Source of the DNA: Tychonema sp. LEGE 06208
Lineage (GTDB): Bacteria; Cyanobacteriota; Cyanobacteriia; Cyanobacteriales; Microcoleaceae
Direction: 5' to 3'
Assembly: GCF_015207505.1 (NCBI RefSeq)
Contig: NZ_JADEWT010000010.1
Location: 1-64,000, forward strand
DNA length: 64,000 nucleotides
Shown piece by piece: positions 25,520 through 33,895 of the stretch. Below the pieces are notes generated by a model. It did not search any database. It worked only from the letters and a program-made list of their open reading frames with translations, and was not told the DNA's origin. A program made the translations under genes and the position numbers. The first letter of the stretch is position 1. Each line of letters starts with the position of its first letter.

Positions 25520-25882
25520 CTACTCCTTAAACTTGTGCATTTGCTGTACCCAATTATCGCGATTATCCGGCCATTCATCAGCCATAGCTTCCGAATTTGT
25601 CTGGGTTTCTAGTTCCAGCAATAAACTTGATACTTCTTGAACAATGGATGCTCCCAGACATTCTTCTACCCAACTGTTCCGACGCTCTTTCCACTGAATA
25701 TCAACCGATTCCCCCTGCAAGTTGGATTCAAATTCAACTAGCAATTTTGCTAGATATGTCAGGTTAACTGATGCTGCCACATCGCTAACCCAACTTTCCC
25801 GGCGCTCTTTCCATTCTTTTGTGACTTGTTCCGATTTGACGTTTCTTTCAAACTCTAACAGTAACTGATTTAGTTCTACCAT
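25520..25882 (-). CDS. Triple 40-residue-repeat protein, copy 2
   Basis: A 120-residue paralogue of the protein at 24864-25229. The repeat period is exactly 40: LLLEFERNVKSEQVTKEW, LLVEFESNLQGESVDIQW and LLLELETQTNSEAMADEW, each followed by a W...R-x-x/S-W(V) end. The first Trp of each 'WE' pair is lost (S, G, S), so it has diverged from copy 1. The starts (MVELNQLLLEF) and C-termini (NWVQQ-x-F) are shared. A TATAAT-like box (25917-25922, minus strand) lies about 35 bases upstream of the start. Function is unknown. Confidence 0.7.
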   Translation of the reverse strand: MVELNQLLLEFERNVKSEQVTKEWKERRESWVSDVAASVNLTYLAKLLVEFESNLQGESVDIQWKERRNSWVEECLGASIVQEVSSLLLELETQTNSEAMADEWPDNRDNWVQQMHKFKE

Positions 25883-26008
25883 CTTAAATGTTGGATTTTT
25901 TGTAGTTTATGCTACAATTATACCAAAATTTTCAAGAAACAAAGTGTTAATTTTTTTTAAGATTGCGGTCGCAGTGAAGCTACATAAAAAATAACTGAAT
26001 ATTGACAC

Positions 26009-27319
26009 TCAAGCGGGCTTAAGCCACTGAGATTCTGCGGACAAAGCAGCTTTAGGTAACACCCAAAGTTTTACTCTCGCTACGGTAGTCAAACACCGTC
26101 TACACAGTCGATCAAGTTTTACACCTAACTTACTGGCTACTTTTCTTAGAATGTTGGCCGCGCCGTTCAGATCTGCATTGATTACAGTTCCATCGGCAGA
26201 GCGATACAAACCACGTTTAATTCGTTTTCCAGATGCTTTCCACCCTTCCGGCTTTTCACCGTACTTGGGTAGGGAGTCTCCATCAAGAAAACTACTCTTG
26301 GAAGTATATGCTTCTTCCGTTTCAGTGAACTTAACGCCGTGTAAGTTACACAGTTGTTTTAATCGGTCTTTCAATTTACCCAGAGGCATCTGAATAAACT
26401 TTTGATTGTTCAGTTTGCCCATATCAACATTAGATTTAAAACCTTGGTTCCATCCAATTACTAGATTACCGATACCGTGCTTCAAACAATGATCGACGAT
26501 TAACTTTGCAGCTTTGTTGACACCATCGCGCATCTGGTGGTTGCGCTTACGGGTTACGCGGTCTAGCCAGCTATCCCAGTAACCTACGGGCTTTCCTTCC
26601 TTTCTAGTTGCTACTTTCTTGTTCCAAAGCTGATTCATCGCTTTTATGGTGCGAGCATCAATCAAGAAGGAATTTCCGAGCGTATCAACGCAAGCCGCTA
26701 AGTTGTCAGCAGTTCCCAAGTCAATTGATAGGGCTTGGGTACAATCTAAAACGTGTTGTTGACATTCTACTTCGTAAGACATCTCCAAATAGAAAGCGCC
26801 ATTTTTTGGGAGAATAGTAAACTCTTTAACCTTTGAGCAGTCAAGATTTGACGGCATAGGCAAAAGAAATTCTGAAATTCCAAACCAGCGTCTAACTGTC
26901 AAGCCCAAAGAAAATCTCAACTGATTGCCAACTAATACTGGCTTTAATCCTCCAGAGTTTGGGTAAGCAACTTTGAACAGTTTCGATCCTTCTAAGTACC
27001 CCGGAGGCTTAGGTCTGAAAGGCAATTGACCTTCATTGTATAAGGCTCTTAATTCTTTAAAACTTTTAAAAGCCTCTGCAACCGACATCAAAGTTTGCTG
27101 CATGGGTGTTGAAGGCAGCGACTTAGCAACCATCGACTTTGCGATTGACGTTTCAAAAGACAAGTCAAACTTTCCGGTCAGCAACCTTCCTGTTTTGAAA
27201 AATGTCTGTCGAGCCAAATAGACAGCGCTGTTGTACAGCTTCCCAGATTGCCGACAAAGATAATTTAATACTGCCTCAACTTCTTTAGTGGGAGACAGCA
27301 ATACTTGCTGTACTCCCAT
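26009..27319 (-). CDS. tnpB: TnpB-type RNA-guided nuclease/transposon accessory protein
   Basis: About 436 residues from the ATG at 27319 (MGVQQVLLS); an in-frame start at 27382 is the alternative. It has a RuvC-like nuclease fold with the first Asp in LSIDLGTADNLAA and the last Asp in INADLNGAANI. The second acidic position, usually a Glu in an 'ivvEdL' strand, reads NLVIGWNQGFKSN; an acidic TETEEAYTSKSSFLDG follows, as in the cyanobacterial subgroup with a relocated Glu. The usual CxxC...CxxC zinc ribbon between these motifs is missing; only CRRC occurs near the C-terminus. TnpB proteins are guided by an RNA from the element's 3' end. Activity of this variant is uncertain. Confidence 0.85.
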   Translation of the reverse strand: MGVQQVLLSPTKEVEAVLNYLCRQSGKLYNSAVYLARQTFFKTGRLLTGKFDLSFETSIAKSMVAKSLPSTPMQQTLMSVAEAFKSFKELRALYNEGQLPFRPKPPGYLEGSKLFKVAYPNSGGLKPVLVGNQLRFSLGLTVRRWFGISEFLLPMPSNLDCSKVKEFTILPKNGAFYLEMSYEVECQQHVLDCTQALSIDLGTADNLAACVDTLGNSFLIDARTIKAMNQLWNKKVATRKEGKPVGYWDSWLDRVTRKRNHQMRDGVNKAAKLIVDHCLKHGIGNLVIGWNQGFKSNVDMGKLNNQKFIQMPLGKLKDRLKQLCNLHGVKFTETEEAYTSKSSFLDGDSLPKYGEKPEGWKASGKRIKRGLYRSADGTVINADLNGAANILRKVASKLGVKLDRLCRRCLTTVARVKLWVLPKAALSAESQWLKPA

Positions 27320-27548
27320 CGTTTTTTTGACCTTAGCCACCTCTTTTTCCTGTAAATTAAGTAAGTCGGTGGGGAAAAACACAACTGTGTTAAGAAAGAT
27401 AAATGAGGCTAAAACCCCAATCCCTCCTGCATTCTGTCTCCTGACTCCTGCCTCATCCCAACTACAAATATTTACGCCTTTCTACTTAGTTGATTTATTT
27501 AGTTTAGATAAATATAGTGGAGAGGTCAAGTCATAACAACAAAACTTT

Positions 27549-27956
27549 ATGTTGCCACTCCCGGAGTACAAAACCCACAACCACGTTAAATTATTGCTTA
27601 ACTACCATTTTGTTTTCATTCCCAAACGTCGCAAGAAAGTTCTGGTAGGTAGTATAGCAACTAGACTGCGAGAGTTATTTTTAGCGCTTTCGACCGAGAA
27701 AGGTTGGGATATTCTGGCTTTAGAAGTGGCCTCAGATCACGTACATTTATTTGTCGCGGTCAATCCGATGGATACTCCTGCGCTAGTCGTTAAGGCATTC
27801 AAAGGGCGTTCTAGCCATCATTTAAGGGCTGAATTTCCAGAACTAAAAAAGCTGCCATCCTTGTGAACGAGCAGCTATTTTGTTACTACCGCAGGTAATA
27901 TTAGTAGTGAAGTTGTGAAGAAATACATAGAAGCTCCGCATCATTCGGCCAATTAA
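27549..27956 (+). pseudogene. tnpA: Y1 transposase TnpA with internal stop codon
   Basis: This is the IS200/IS605 HUH single-strand transposase. The frame starts at an ATG (MLPLPEYKTHNHVKLL) and includes the metal-binding HVHLF motif. It is interrupted by TGA at 27864-27866 (codon 106), where relatives have TGG for Trp (LPSLWTSSYF). The same frame then continues as TSSYFVTTAGNISSEVVKKYIE to TAA at 27954. The catalytic Tyr (in VVKKYIE, about residue 126) lies after the stop, so the 105-residue product is inactive unless the stop is read through. The tail after YIE reads APHHSAN, not the usual Gln-containing end. Confidence 0.88.
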
Positions 27957-28046
27957 GAGGGAAAGAACACGGGGACTGAAGTCCCCCGTGTCGCTTACCT
28001 CTCAGGACTAAAGTCACTGAGTTTCCCGCATCCCGTATTAATTCTT

Positions 28047-28808
28047 ATGAATGATGAATTTACGTTAGATATGTTAGACTTTCCCAGCGCTTGGAATCGG
28101 GGGGAAGGCGACTGGGCGGGAATAGCGGCAACTATGAAGAGAGGAGAAACTGTAGAAGTAATTCAAGAAGTTGGTTCTACTTTGTGGCAAAACAGTTTGC
28201 CAGACAATCATTCATTGTATTGGGAAGGGGAAAATCTGTCAACTATCAAAGGGCGAATTTGGATTAGTTTTACCCAGAGAAGATTTGCACCGGAATCTAC
28301 TTTACCAAAGGTTCAGTTGCACCCGCGAGTGTTGTGGGTAGGGATAGGTTGCGAAGGCGGAACGCCACGGGAATTAATCGAAACTGCGATTCAAAATGTC
28401 TGTCGGGGCGCTCATTTGGCCGAAAGTGCGATCGCAGGTATTGCTACTGTTGATACTAAAGCAGGTGAAGTCGGTTTGCTGGAACTTTGTGCTGGGCGAA
28501 ACTGGCCGCTAAAAACCTTTGCTGCTGATATTTTAAATTCTGTAGAAGTTCCGAATCCTTCCAATGTGGTAGCGCAAAAGGTCGGGACTAAAAGCGTAGC
28601 AGAAGCGGCTGCACTTTGTGCGATCGCCCAAATTGTAACCGCCCGCCAACATCAAGAAACGCAGATATCCATCAGTCATCCGCGTTTATCTGCGTTTGGG
28701 GGTGTTTTCCATCCCCTCTTAGTTCCCAAAAAAATCTTTCGATCGGAAAAAAAACTAGGCTCTGTTACAGTAGCGGTTGCTGTTTGCCCGATCGACTATC
28801 TGGGATAA
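28047..28808 (+). CDS. cbiG: CbiG-type cobalamin biosynthesis protein, N-terminally truncated
   Basis: A 253-residue remnant of cobalt-precorrin-5A hydrolase. The middle domain begins almost at the start (LDFPSAWNRGEGDWAGIAATMKRGETVEVIQEVGSTLW). The C-terminal domain is complete: LHPRVLWVGIGCEGGTPRELIETAI, IAGIATVDTKAGEVGLLELC, NVVAQKVGTKSVAEAAAL and SVTVAVAVC. Missing are the N-terminal ~150 residues found in full CbiG and the CobJ methyltransferase domain to which cyanobacterial CbiG is often fused. The break lies about 20 bases from the IS200/IS605 end, so the IS or a linked deletion probably removed the 5' part. Residues about 204-217 are coded by a palindromic dispersed repeat. Likely non-functional alone. 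Confidence 0.82.
   Translation: MNDEFTLDMLDFPSAWNRGEGDWAGIAATMKRGETVEVIQEVGSTLWQNSLPDNHSLYWEGENLSTIKGRIWISFTQRRFAPESTLPKVQLHPRVLWVGIGCEGGTPRELIETAIQNVCRGAHLAESAIAGIATVDTKAGEVGLLELCAGRNWPLKTFAADILNSVEVPNPSNVVAQKVGTKSVAEAAALCAIAQIVTARQHQETQISISHPRLSAFGGVFHPLLVPKKIFRSEKKLGSVTVAVAVCPIDYLG
28657..28697. repeat. Palindromic repeat inside cbiG
   Basis: AAACGCAGAT and ATCTGCGTTT perfect arms enclose 21 bases. The ATCTGCGTT motif also occurs twice in the intergenic repeat near 21908. It is inserted in frame in cbiG and translates as part of QETQISISHPRLSAFGG. Confidence 0.7.
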
Positions 28809-28815
28809 TATCTTC

Positions 28816-29181
28816 CTAATCCAAAGTGCCCGGATTCACAAAACGACCAATCAACCCAGAAACAAACGACAAAACAATCGAACCAAACAAAGCAGGCCAA
28901 AAACCATTAACCGCAAAACCAATATTGAATATACCCGCCAACCAGGAAGCCAAGGAAAGCGAAATTGCATTCACAACAAACAAAAACAAACCTAAAGTAA
29001 TCACAGTCAAAGGAAGCGTCAGCAGTGTAATAATCGGCCTGACAACCGCATTCACCAATCCGATCACCACAGCAGCCACCATCGCCGCCGGAAAACTAAC
29101 CACCGCAATACCTGGTACAATGTTAGCTGTAATCACCAGCGAAACTGCGGCCACTATCCAAGTTAAGAAAAAACTTAACAT
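28816..29181 (-). CDS. Phage-holin-4_2 superfamily membrane protein
   Basis: About 121 residues from the ATG at 29181 (MLSFFLTWIVAAVSL); an in-frame start at 29340 would add an unrelated polar leader. Four hydrophobic helices are visible, with GLVNAVVRPIITLLTLPLTVITLGLFLFVVNAISL, the hallmark of the 'phage holin family 4_2' proteins that are widespread in bacterial chromosomes and not evidently lytic. It is probably an inner or thylakoid membrane protein of unknown function. It is convergent with cbiG and divergent from the pentapeptide gene, with only 109 bp between the two starts. Confidence 0.85.
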   Translation of the reverse strand: MLSFFLTWIVAAVSLVITANIVPGIAVVSFPAAMVAAVVIGLVNAVVRPIITLLTLPLTVITLGLFLFVVNAISLSLASWLAGIFNIGFAVNGFWPALFGSIVLSFVSGLIGRFVNPGTLD

Positions 29182-29290
29182 ATCGCTTTTTTCATCTCCA
29201 TCACTATTAATTGAGATTGTAACTGTTTGGTCGATCGACCAAAGTTCGGGATACACTACAAAATACCCACCTTGTGAGAATATCAGACTT

Positions 29291-29788
29291 ATGAAACTCC
29301 GGCAACTAGCAGCATTCCTCTTAGCGCTAACTATCTTCATCCTCCCGCGGCCAGCCCTGGCTCAATCTAAATATTACGCCCCGCCGCTGTCCTTTAGCAA
29401 CGCCGAACTCACAAGACGCGATTTTTCCGGTCAAATGCTGCGGGCTGCTGAGTTTTCTAACGCTAATATGGACTTAACTAATTTTTCTAATGCCGATTTG
29501 CGGGGAGCAATTATGAGCGCTTCGGTGATGACTGAGGCGAATTTACACGGCGCAAATTTAACTAATGCCATGATCGATCAAATTAAATTTACTAAGGCTG
29601 ATTTAAGCGATGCCATTTTAGTGGAAACAATTTTGTTGCGTTCTACTTTTGATGGAGTTGATATCACCGGTGCTGATTTTACTGACGCAATTATGGATGG
29701 CGCACAAGTTAAAGAATTGTGCGCGAAAGCCAGCGGAATTAATTCTCAAACAGGCATTTCTACTCGCGATTCCTTGGGATGTCGCTGA
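29291..29788 (+). CDS. Exported pentapeptide-repeat protein
   Basis: About 165 residues from the ATG at 29291 (MKLRQLAAFLLALTIFILPRPALAQ), a clean signal peptide cleaved after ALA. The mature part is a pentapeptide-repeat beta-helix with A(D/N)LXX-type units: NANMDLTNFSNADLRGAIM, TEANLHGANLTNAMI and GADFTDAIMDGAQVKELC. The C-terminus has two Cys (KELCAKASG and DSLGCR) as in thylakoid lumenal pentapeptide proteins of the TL15/TL17 kind. Lumenal or periplasmic location is inferred. An open frame extends upstream to 28826 but overlaps the holin-type gene antisense and lacks coding character. Confidence 0.85.
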   Translation: MKLRQLAAFLLALTIFILPRPALAQSKYYAPPLSFSNAELTRRDFSGQMLRAAEFSNANMDLTNFSNADLRGAIMSASVMTEANLHGANLTNAMIDQIKFTKADLSDAILVETILLRSTFDGVDITGADFTDAIMDGAQVKELCAKASGINSQTGISTRDSLGCR

Positions 29789-29969
29789 TACCATCTCCGG
29801 TCAATTACTGATGATTGTTTGTTGGTGGGGGATAGTTTTTGAGAGTGTTTGGGGCGATTATGGTTGGTGAACTCGCCCCTAAAAAACCCTATTTTGTAGG
29901 CCAGGTTCACCCAAAATATATAACGATTAGCAACAATTTAGATAAACCCGCCCCCACACCACGAATAAT

Positions 29970-32171
29970 TTACTTTGCTTTTTTCTGTGAAGCCTCATAA
30001 TTATCGCTCATTAACTGATTAACTTCTGGATTGTAAATCCGCAGATAGTTCCAGTAATTCTCAAACACCGATTTTACGTATCCTTTCGTTTCAGGAAACG
30101 GAATTTTTTCCGCAAAAGCATCCGGATCGCTAAAGCTAAATCTCTTCAACCAATCTGCTACTGCATTCGGCCCGGCATTGTAACTCGCCACAGCTAACAT
30201 CGAGTTATTCTTGTATTCGTCGTGAGTGTGATCCAAATACCAAGTTCCGAGTTTAATATTGTCGTCTATATTCTCCAATGAATATTTTTTGAGATTAATT
30301 TTCTCAGAAACCCAAGTTGCTGTCTCCGGCATTACTTGCATTAAACCTGTCGCGCCAACTACTGATTTAATACCAGGCATGAATCGCGATTCTTGCCGGA
30401 TTAATGCTGTCACTAATAATGAATTTATTTGGCGCTCTTGAGACCATTTAACAATGGTTTCTAGGTACGGAAAAGGATATAATGCTTGCCAATAGGCCGA
30501 CTGCTGTCTGAGGGCGAGGTATTCGGTTCTATCGTCTGGTTTTTCGCGCTGCCGCAAACTCCCAATCATCCACAAACCGTCTAAGTTGTCTCCTACTCCA
30601 ATTCGCATTAAACCGTCGGTAAATTGTTCGGAAATACTCGGTTCAATGCGGTTGGTAAATTCTATTTGCCACAGGGTCCAAGCATCTCTATCTTGACCTA
30701 GTTGATAGAGTTCTTTTAATGCTGGAGAACCTGCGCTTGGTTCCGGGCGCTGAAGCGGCCGCACTACCTTGGGAGACAAATCTCGGACTGTGGTGAAGTC
30801 GCCTACTGGCCAGCCCAGAAGTACGGCCGACCGCCATGCAAAATATGATTCGGGATAGCGTAAAATCGTGTATTCAAATGATGTTTTTGCATCTTGGTTG
30901 CGGCCGAGTTGCTGCGCCCATTTCCCCACCCAAAATGCTGCTTCTGGCGCTGGTTCGCTGTCGGGATTGTTGGTGGTTAGTTCCCTCGCCCACTGCCAAG
31001 CTGATTTTAAATCTCCGGCTTTGGCATATTGTTGGGCGATCGCCCAACGTAACTCGCCGGCTTTATCAGAATTGCTGTATTTTGTCAATAGCAACTTGCG
31101 GGTATCTGAGGCGGATTTAGCACTGCTTGCTTTGTCGAGAAGTTTGGATTTGTCTAGCAAAGCTTCGGGGGCATAATTGGGAAATTTGCTAATCGCGCGA
31201 TCGAGCAAAACCATCGCATCCTTGGGCTCATTCAGTCGCGACAGCCGAATTAAACCCAAACCAGTATCTTCGGAATCGGGAAAGGCCGCAATTAATTCTT
31301 GATAGGCAATTTTTGATTCGGGAATTTTGCCGTCAAGCCACAAACCGCGAGCTTTCCGGTAAAGATTTTTGGCGGTGCGGGGAGCTTTTCCGTAAGCAAT
31401 TGCTCCTTTGCCGTAATCCTGTTTTTCCCAATACCCAAAGGCAATTTCTTCCCAATCTTCTGGTTTTAAACTAGCGCTGTTTTGCTGCACCAATTGTTCT
31501 AATAATGTACCGTAATCTTTGACATAATGACCGTGTTTTGCTACTAGCAGCATCAACTGCGGCTGGTTGGGATTTTCTTTTAACTTCTTCAGGGCAATTT
31601 CTATGCTGCGCGGATGAGCGGGAAATTCAGTAATTGCCTGCTGCCAATATTCCGGTTTTGACTTGCCTAAAACATATAAAGCTTCCGCTGCTACTGGGTC
31701 GTTGGGATAATTTTTTAGCAGTTCTTGCCAAGCTTTTTGTGCTTTGCCTTTGTCGCCACTTAATTCGTAAGCTTGGGCGCGTTTTTGGGCAATATGAGAG
31801 GCTAAAATAGGATATTGTTGCTCTAGTTTGTCCAATAATTCTAATGCTTTGGTGGCATCTCCTTGCTGGATTAAATCGCTCGCAAGCAGGTAGCGGGCGC
31901 GACTTTGAGGGGAGACTTCCTGCTGGGGATTGGTACTTGCAGGCTGCAGGGTGGCGAGTTCAACTAATTTCGCCGATCGCTCCTGGGGTGAGAGCGATAC
32001 GAGCATCTTAACCGACGACGCTGCAGAATTCGCTGCATCTAGGGGCTGCTGAGCCTTCTGGAACGGGCCGACACCCATCAATTTTGCTGCAGCCACCAAA
32101 GAGCCGAGCACCATCACGCAAACTGAAACACTGATTAAAATAGAAAGTTGGGTTTTACGTTGCTTTAACAT
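29970..32171 (-). CDS. Slt70-like soluble lytic transglycosylase
   Basis: A 733-residue enzyme that cleaves peptidoglycan glycan strands to 1,6-anhydro ends. An N-terminal hydrophobic segment (LSILISVSVCVMVLGSLVAAAKL) is a signal anchor. Residues about 90-500 are TPR-like helical repeats, as in the superhelical part of Slt70. The catalytic SLT domain is C-terminal: VTALIRQESRF with Glu594, GATGLMQVMPETA, and AVASYNAGPNAVADWL. Length and order match cyanobacterial Slt homologues. It is divergent from pepA. The name slt would fit by family, but I leave the symbol open. Confidence 0.92.
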   Translation of the reverse strand: MLKQRKTQLSILISVSVCVMVLGSLVAAAKLMGVGPFQKAQQPLDAANSAASSVKMLVSLSPQERSAKLVELATLQPASTNPQQEVSPQSRARYLLASDLIQQGDATKALELLDKLEQQYPILASHIAQKRAQAYELSGDKGKAQKAWQELLKNYPNDPVAAEALYVLGKSKPEYWQQAITEFPAHPRSIEIALKKLKENPNQPQLMLLVAKHGHYVKDYGTLLEQLVQQNSASLKPEDWEEIAFGYWEKQDYGKGAIAYGKAPRTAKNLYRKARGLWLDGKIPESKIAYQELIAAFPDSEDTGLGLIRLSRLNEPKDAMVLLDRAISKFPNYAPEALLDKSKLLDKASSAKSASDTRKLLLTKYSNSDKAGELRWAIAQQYAKAGDLKSAWQWARELTTNNPDSEPAPEAAFWVGKWAQQLGRNQDAKTSFEYTILRYPESYFAWRSAVLLGWPVGDFTTVRDLSPKVVRPLQRPEPSAGSPALKELYQLGQDRDAWTLWQIEFTNRIEPSISEQFTDGLMRIGVGDNLDGLWMIGSLRQREKPDDRTEYLALRQQSAYWQALYPFPYLETIVKWSQERQINSLLVTALIRQESRFMPGIKSVVGATGLMQVMPETATWVSEKINLKKYSLENIDDNIKLGTWYLDHTHDEYKNNSMLAVASYNAGPNAVADWLKRFSFSDPDAFAEKIPFPETKGYVKSVFENYWNYLRIYNPEVNQLMSDNYEASQKKAK

Positions 32172-32416
32172 GGGAAAATTTCAGATAATTAAGAATAGAA
32201 AACCGATCTGTTGTCAAGAGGCATCACAGGCATCCTGGCTGTTCCATGCCATCGCTGGCATCGAGCCCGTTCCACGCTGATATAGTACCAGAATTTATTT
32301 TGATGTGGAGCGGGGAATTTGTGCGATCGATATATTTACGCGCACCAAGGAAAAACCACAAACCGCCCACAACAAAGTACAATCAAAAATCTCAAATCTA
32401 AACAGTAAATCAAAAC
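32172..32416. promoter_or_regulatory. Divergent intergenic region, Slt and pepA
   Basis: About 245 bp carrying promoters for both divergent genes. It contains an imperfect repeat of 'catcctggctgttccatgcc/catcgctggcatcgagcccgttcca'. No clear promoter boxes are seen. Confidence 0.3.
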
Positions 32417-33895
32417 ATGGAATTTCTAGTCACCGATACGCCCCGTTCTGCTTGGACGGGAGATGCCCTAGCAATTGGTCTATTTGAGGACGCTTTGGAA
32501 CTCACGGGCGATTTGGCACAATTAGACGAACAACTCGCAGGCACTTTAAAAGAGCTGATTCAGGAAGTAGATTTTAAGGGCAAAACCGGCACCAGCGCGA
32601 TCGCCAGAGTCGGCGGCAACAATCCGATTCGCAAAATTGCGATCGTCGGTTTAGGAAAAGCCCCAGACTTAAAATTAGACACCGTGCGGCAAGCTGCAGG
32701 CGTTTGCGCCAAGTTAGCCAAAAAAGAGAAATGTAAAACCCTCGGAATTAGCTTTCCTCTCTGGAAAAACGCGCCGGACGCTACAGCAAGCGCCATCGTC
32801 GAAGGTGTAGAACTCTCCCTGCATCAAGACAACCGTTTCAAATCGGAACCAGACAATAAAACCCCGCAGGTCGAACAAATTCAGTTGCTCGGTTTTGCCG
32901 GTACCGAAAGTGCGATCGCCCGCGCCCGCCAAATCACTGCCGGAGTCATTTTAGCACGGGAATTAGTCGCAGCGCCGGCCAATTATGTCACCCCAATTAC
33001 AATGGCCGAAACCGCTCAAAGTCTAGCTGCAGAATGCGGTTTAGAATTAGAAATATTAGAGCGGGAAGACTGTGAAAAACTAGGCATGGGAGCCTTTCTC
33101 GGCGTTGCCCTAGCATCGGATTTGCCGCCTAAATTTATCCATTTAACTTACAAACCCGCAGGCACACCGCGCCGTAAAATAGCAATTGTCGGCAAAGGAT
33201 TGACCTTTGATTCCGGCGGTTTGAACATCAAAGGAGCCGGCAGCGGCATTGAAATGATGAAAGTAGACATGGGCGGCGCTGCGGCTACCCTGGGAGCGGC
33301 AAAGGCGATCGGACACATCAAACCAGATGTCGAAGTTCACTTTATCAGCGCCGTCACCGAAAACATGATTAGCGGTCGCGCCATGCGCCCTGGAGACATC
33401 CTCACAGCTTCCAACGGCAAAACAATAGAAGTCAACAATACCGACGCAGAAGGGCGTTTAACCCTGGCTGACGCTTTGGTATTTGCTGATAAATTGGGAC
33501 TTGATGCAATTGTCGATTTAGCAACTCTGACAGGGGCTTGCGTAATTGCATTGGGCGAAGATATCGCCGGTTTGTGGAGTCCTCAAGATAGCGTCGCCGC
33601 CGAAATAGTCGCCGCCTCAGAATTGGCCGGCGAAAAGTTTTGGCGAATGCCGATGGAAGAGAAGTATTTTGATGGTTTAAAAGCATTGCACGCTGACATG
33701 AAAAACACAGGGCCCCGTCCCGGTGGTTCGATTACAGCGGCGCTCTTTTTGAAGCAGTTTGTCAAGGATACTCCTTGGGCGCATTTAGATATTGCCGGCC
33801 CGGTTTGGATCGAGAAAGAAAACGGCTACAACGGCCCCGGAGCTACAGGTTTTGGAGTTCGGACTTTGGTGCATTGGGTGCTTGGAGGCGCTTAA
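32417..33895 (+). CDS. pepA: Leucyl aminopeptidase (cytosol aminopeptidase, M17)
   Basis: A 492-residue dizinc aminopeptidase that removes N-terminal residues from peptides in the cytosol. The M17 signature [15 protein letters not shown] is intact, as are the metal ligands in [11 protein letters not shown] and [10 protein letters not shown]. The N-terminal 150-residue regulatory domain and C-terminal PHLDIAG-like stretch ([11 protein letters not shown]) are typical. Length is normal for the family. The ATG at 32417 follows an AT-rich leader 'agtaaatcaaaac'. It is monocistronic, followed by repeat-rich DNA. Confidence 0.95.
   Translation: MEFLVTDTPRSAWTGDALAIGLFEDALELTGDLAQLDEQLAGTLKELIQEVDFKGKTGTSAIARVGGNNPIRKIAIVGLGKAPDLKLDTVRQAAGVCAKLAKKEKCKTLGISFPLWKNAPDATASAIVEGVELSLHQDNRFKSEPDNKTPQVEQIQLLGFAGTESAIARARQITAGVILARELVAAPANYVTPITMAETAQSLAAECGLELEILEREDCEKLGMGAFLGVALASDLPPKFIHLTYKPAGTPRRKIAIVGKGLTFDSGGLNIKGAGSGIEMMKVDMGGAAATLGAAKAIGHIKPDVEVHFISAVTENMISGRAMRPGDILTASNGKTIEVNNTDAEGRLTLADALVFADKLGLDAIVDLATLTGACVIALGEDIAGLWSPQDSVAAEIVAASELAGEKFWRMPMEEKYFDGLKALHADMKNTGPRPGGSITAALFLKQFVKDTPWAHLDIAGPVWIEKENGYNGPGATGFGVRTLVHWVLGGA

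Larger units (their letters stand above)
25995..28025. mobile_element. IS200/IS605-family insertion sequence
   Basis: Divergent tnpB (minus) and tnpA (plus) genes with hairpins beyond the tnpA end at 27967-27991 and 28001-28021, as expected for the imperfect-palindrome ends of this family. It has no terminal inverted repeats. The edges are approximate: the tnpB side ends soon after its stop codon and the tnpA side just before the truncated cbiG gene. tnpA carries a nonsense codon, so this copy is probably not autonomous. Confidence 0.8.

Noticed and set aside
28816-29181. Prophage lysis gene
   Set aside because: This holin superfamily is common in bacterial chromosomes and no phage genes are nearby.
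28826-29290. N-terminal extension of the pentapeptide protein
   Set aside because: Antisense to the holin-type gene, and the clear signal peptide starts at 29291.
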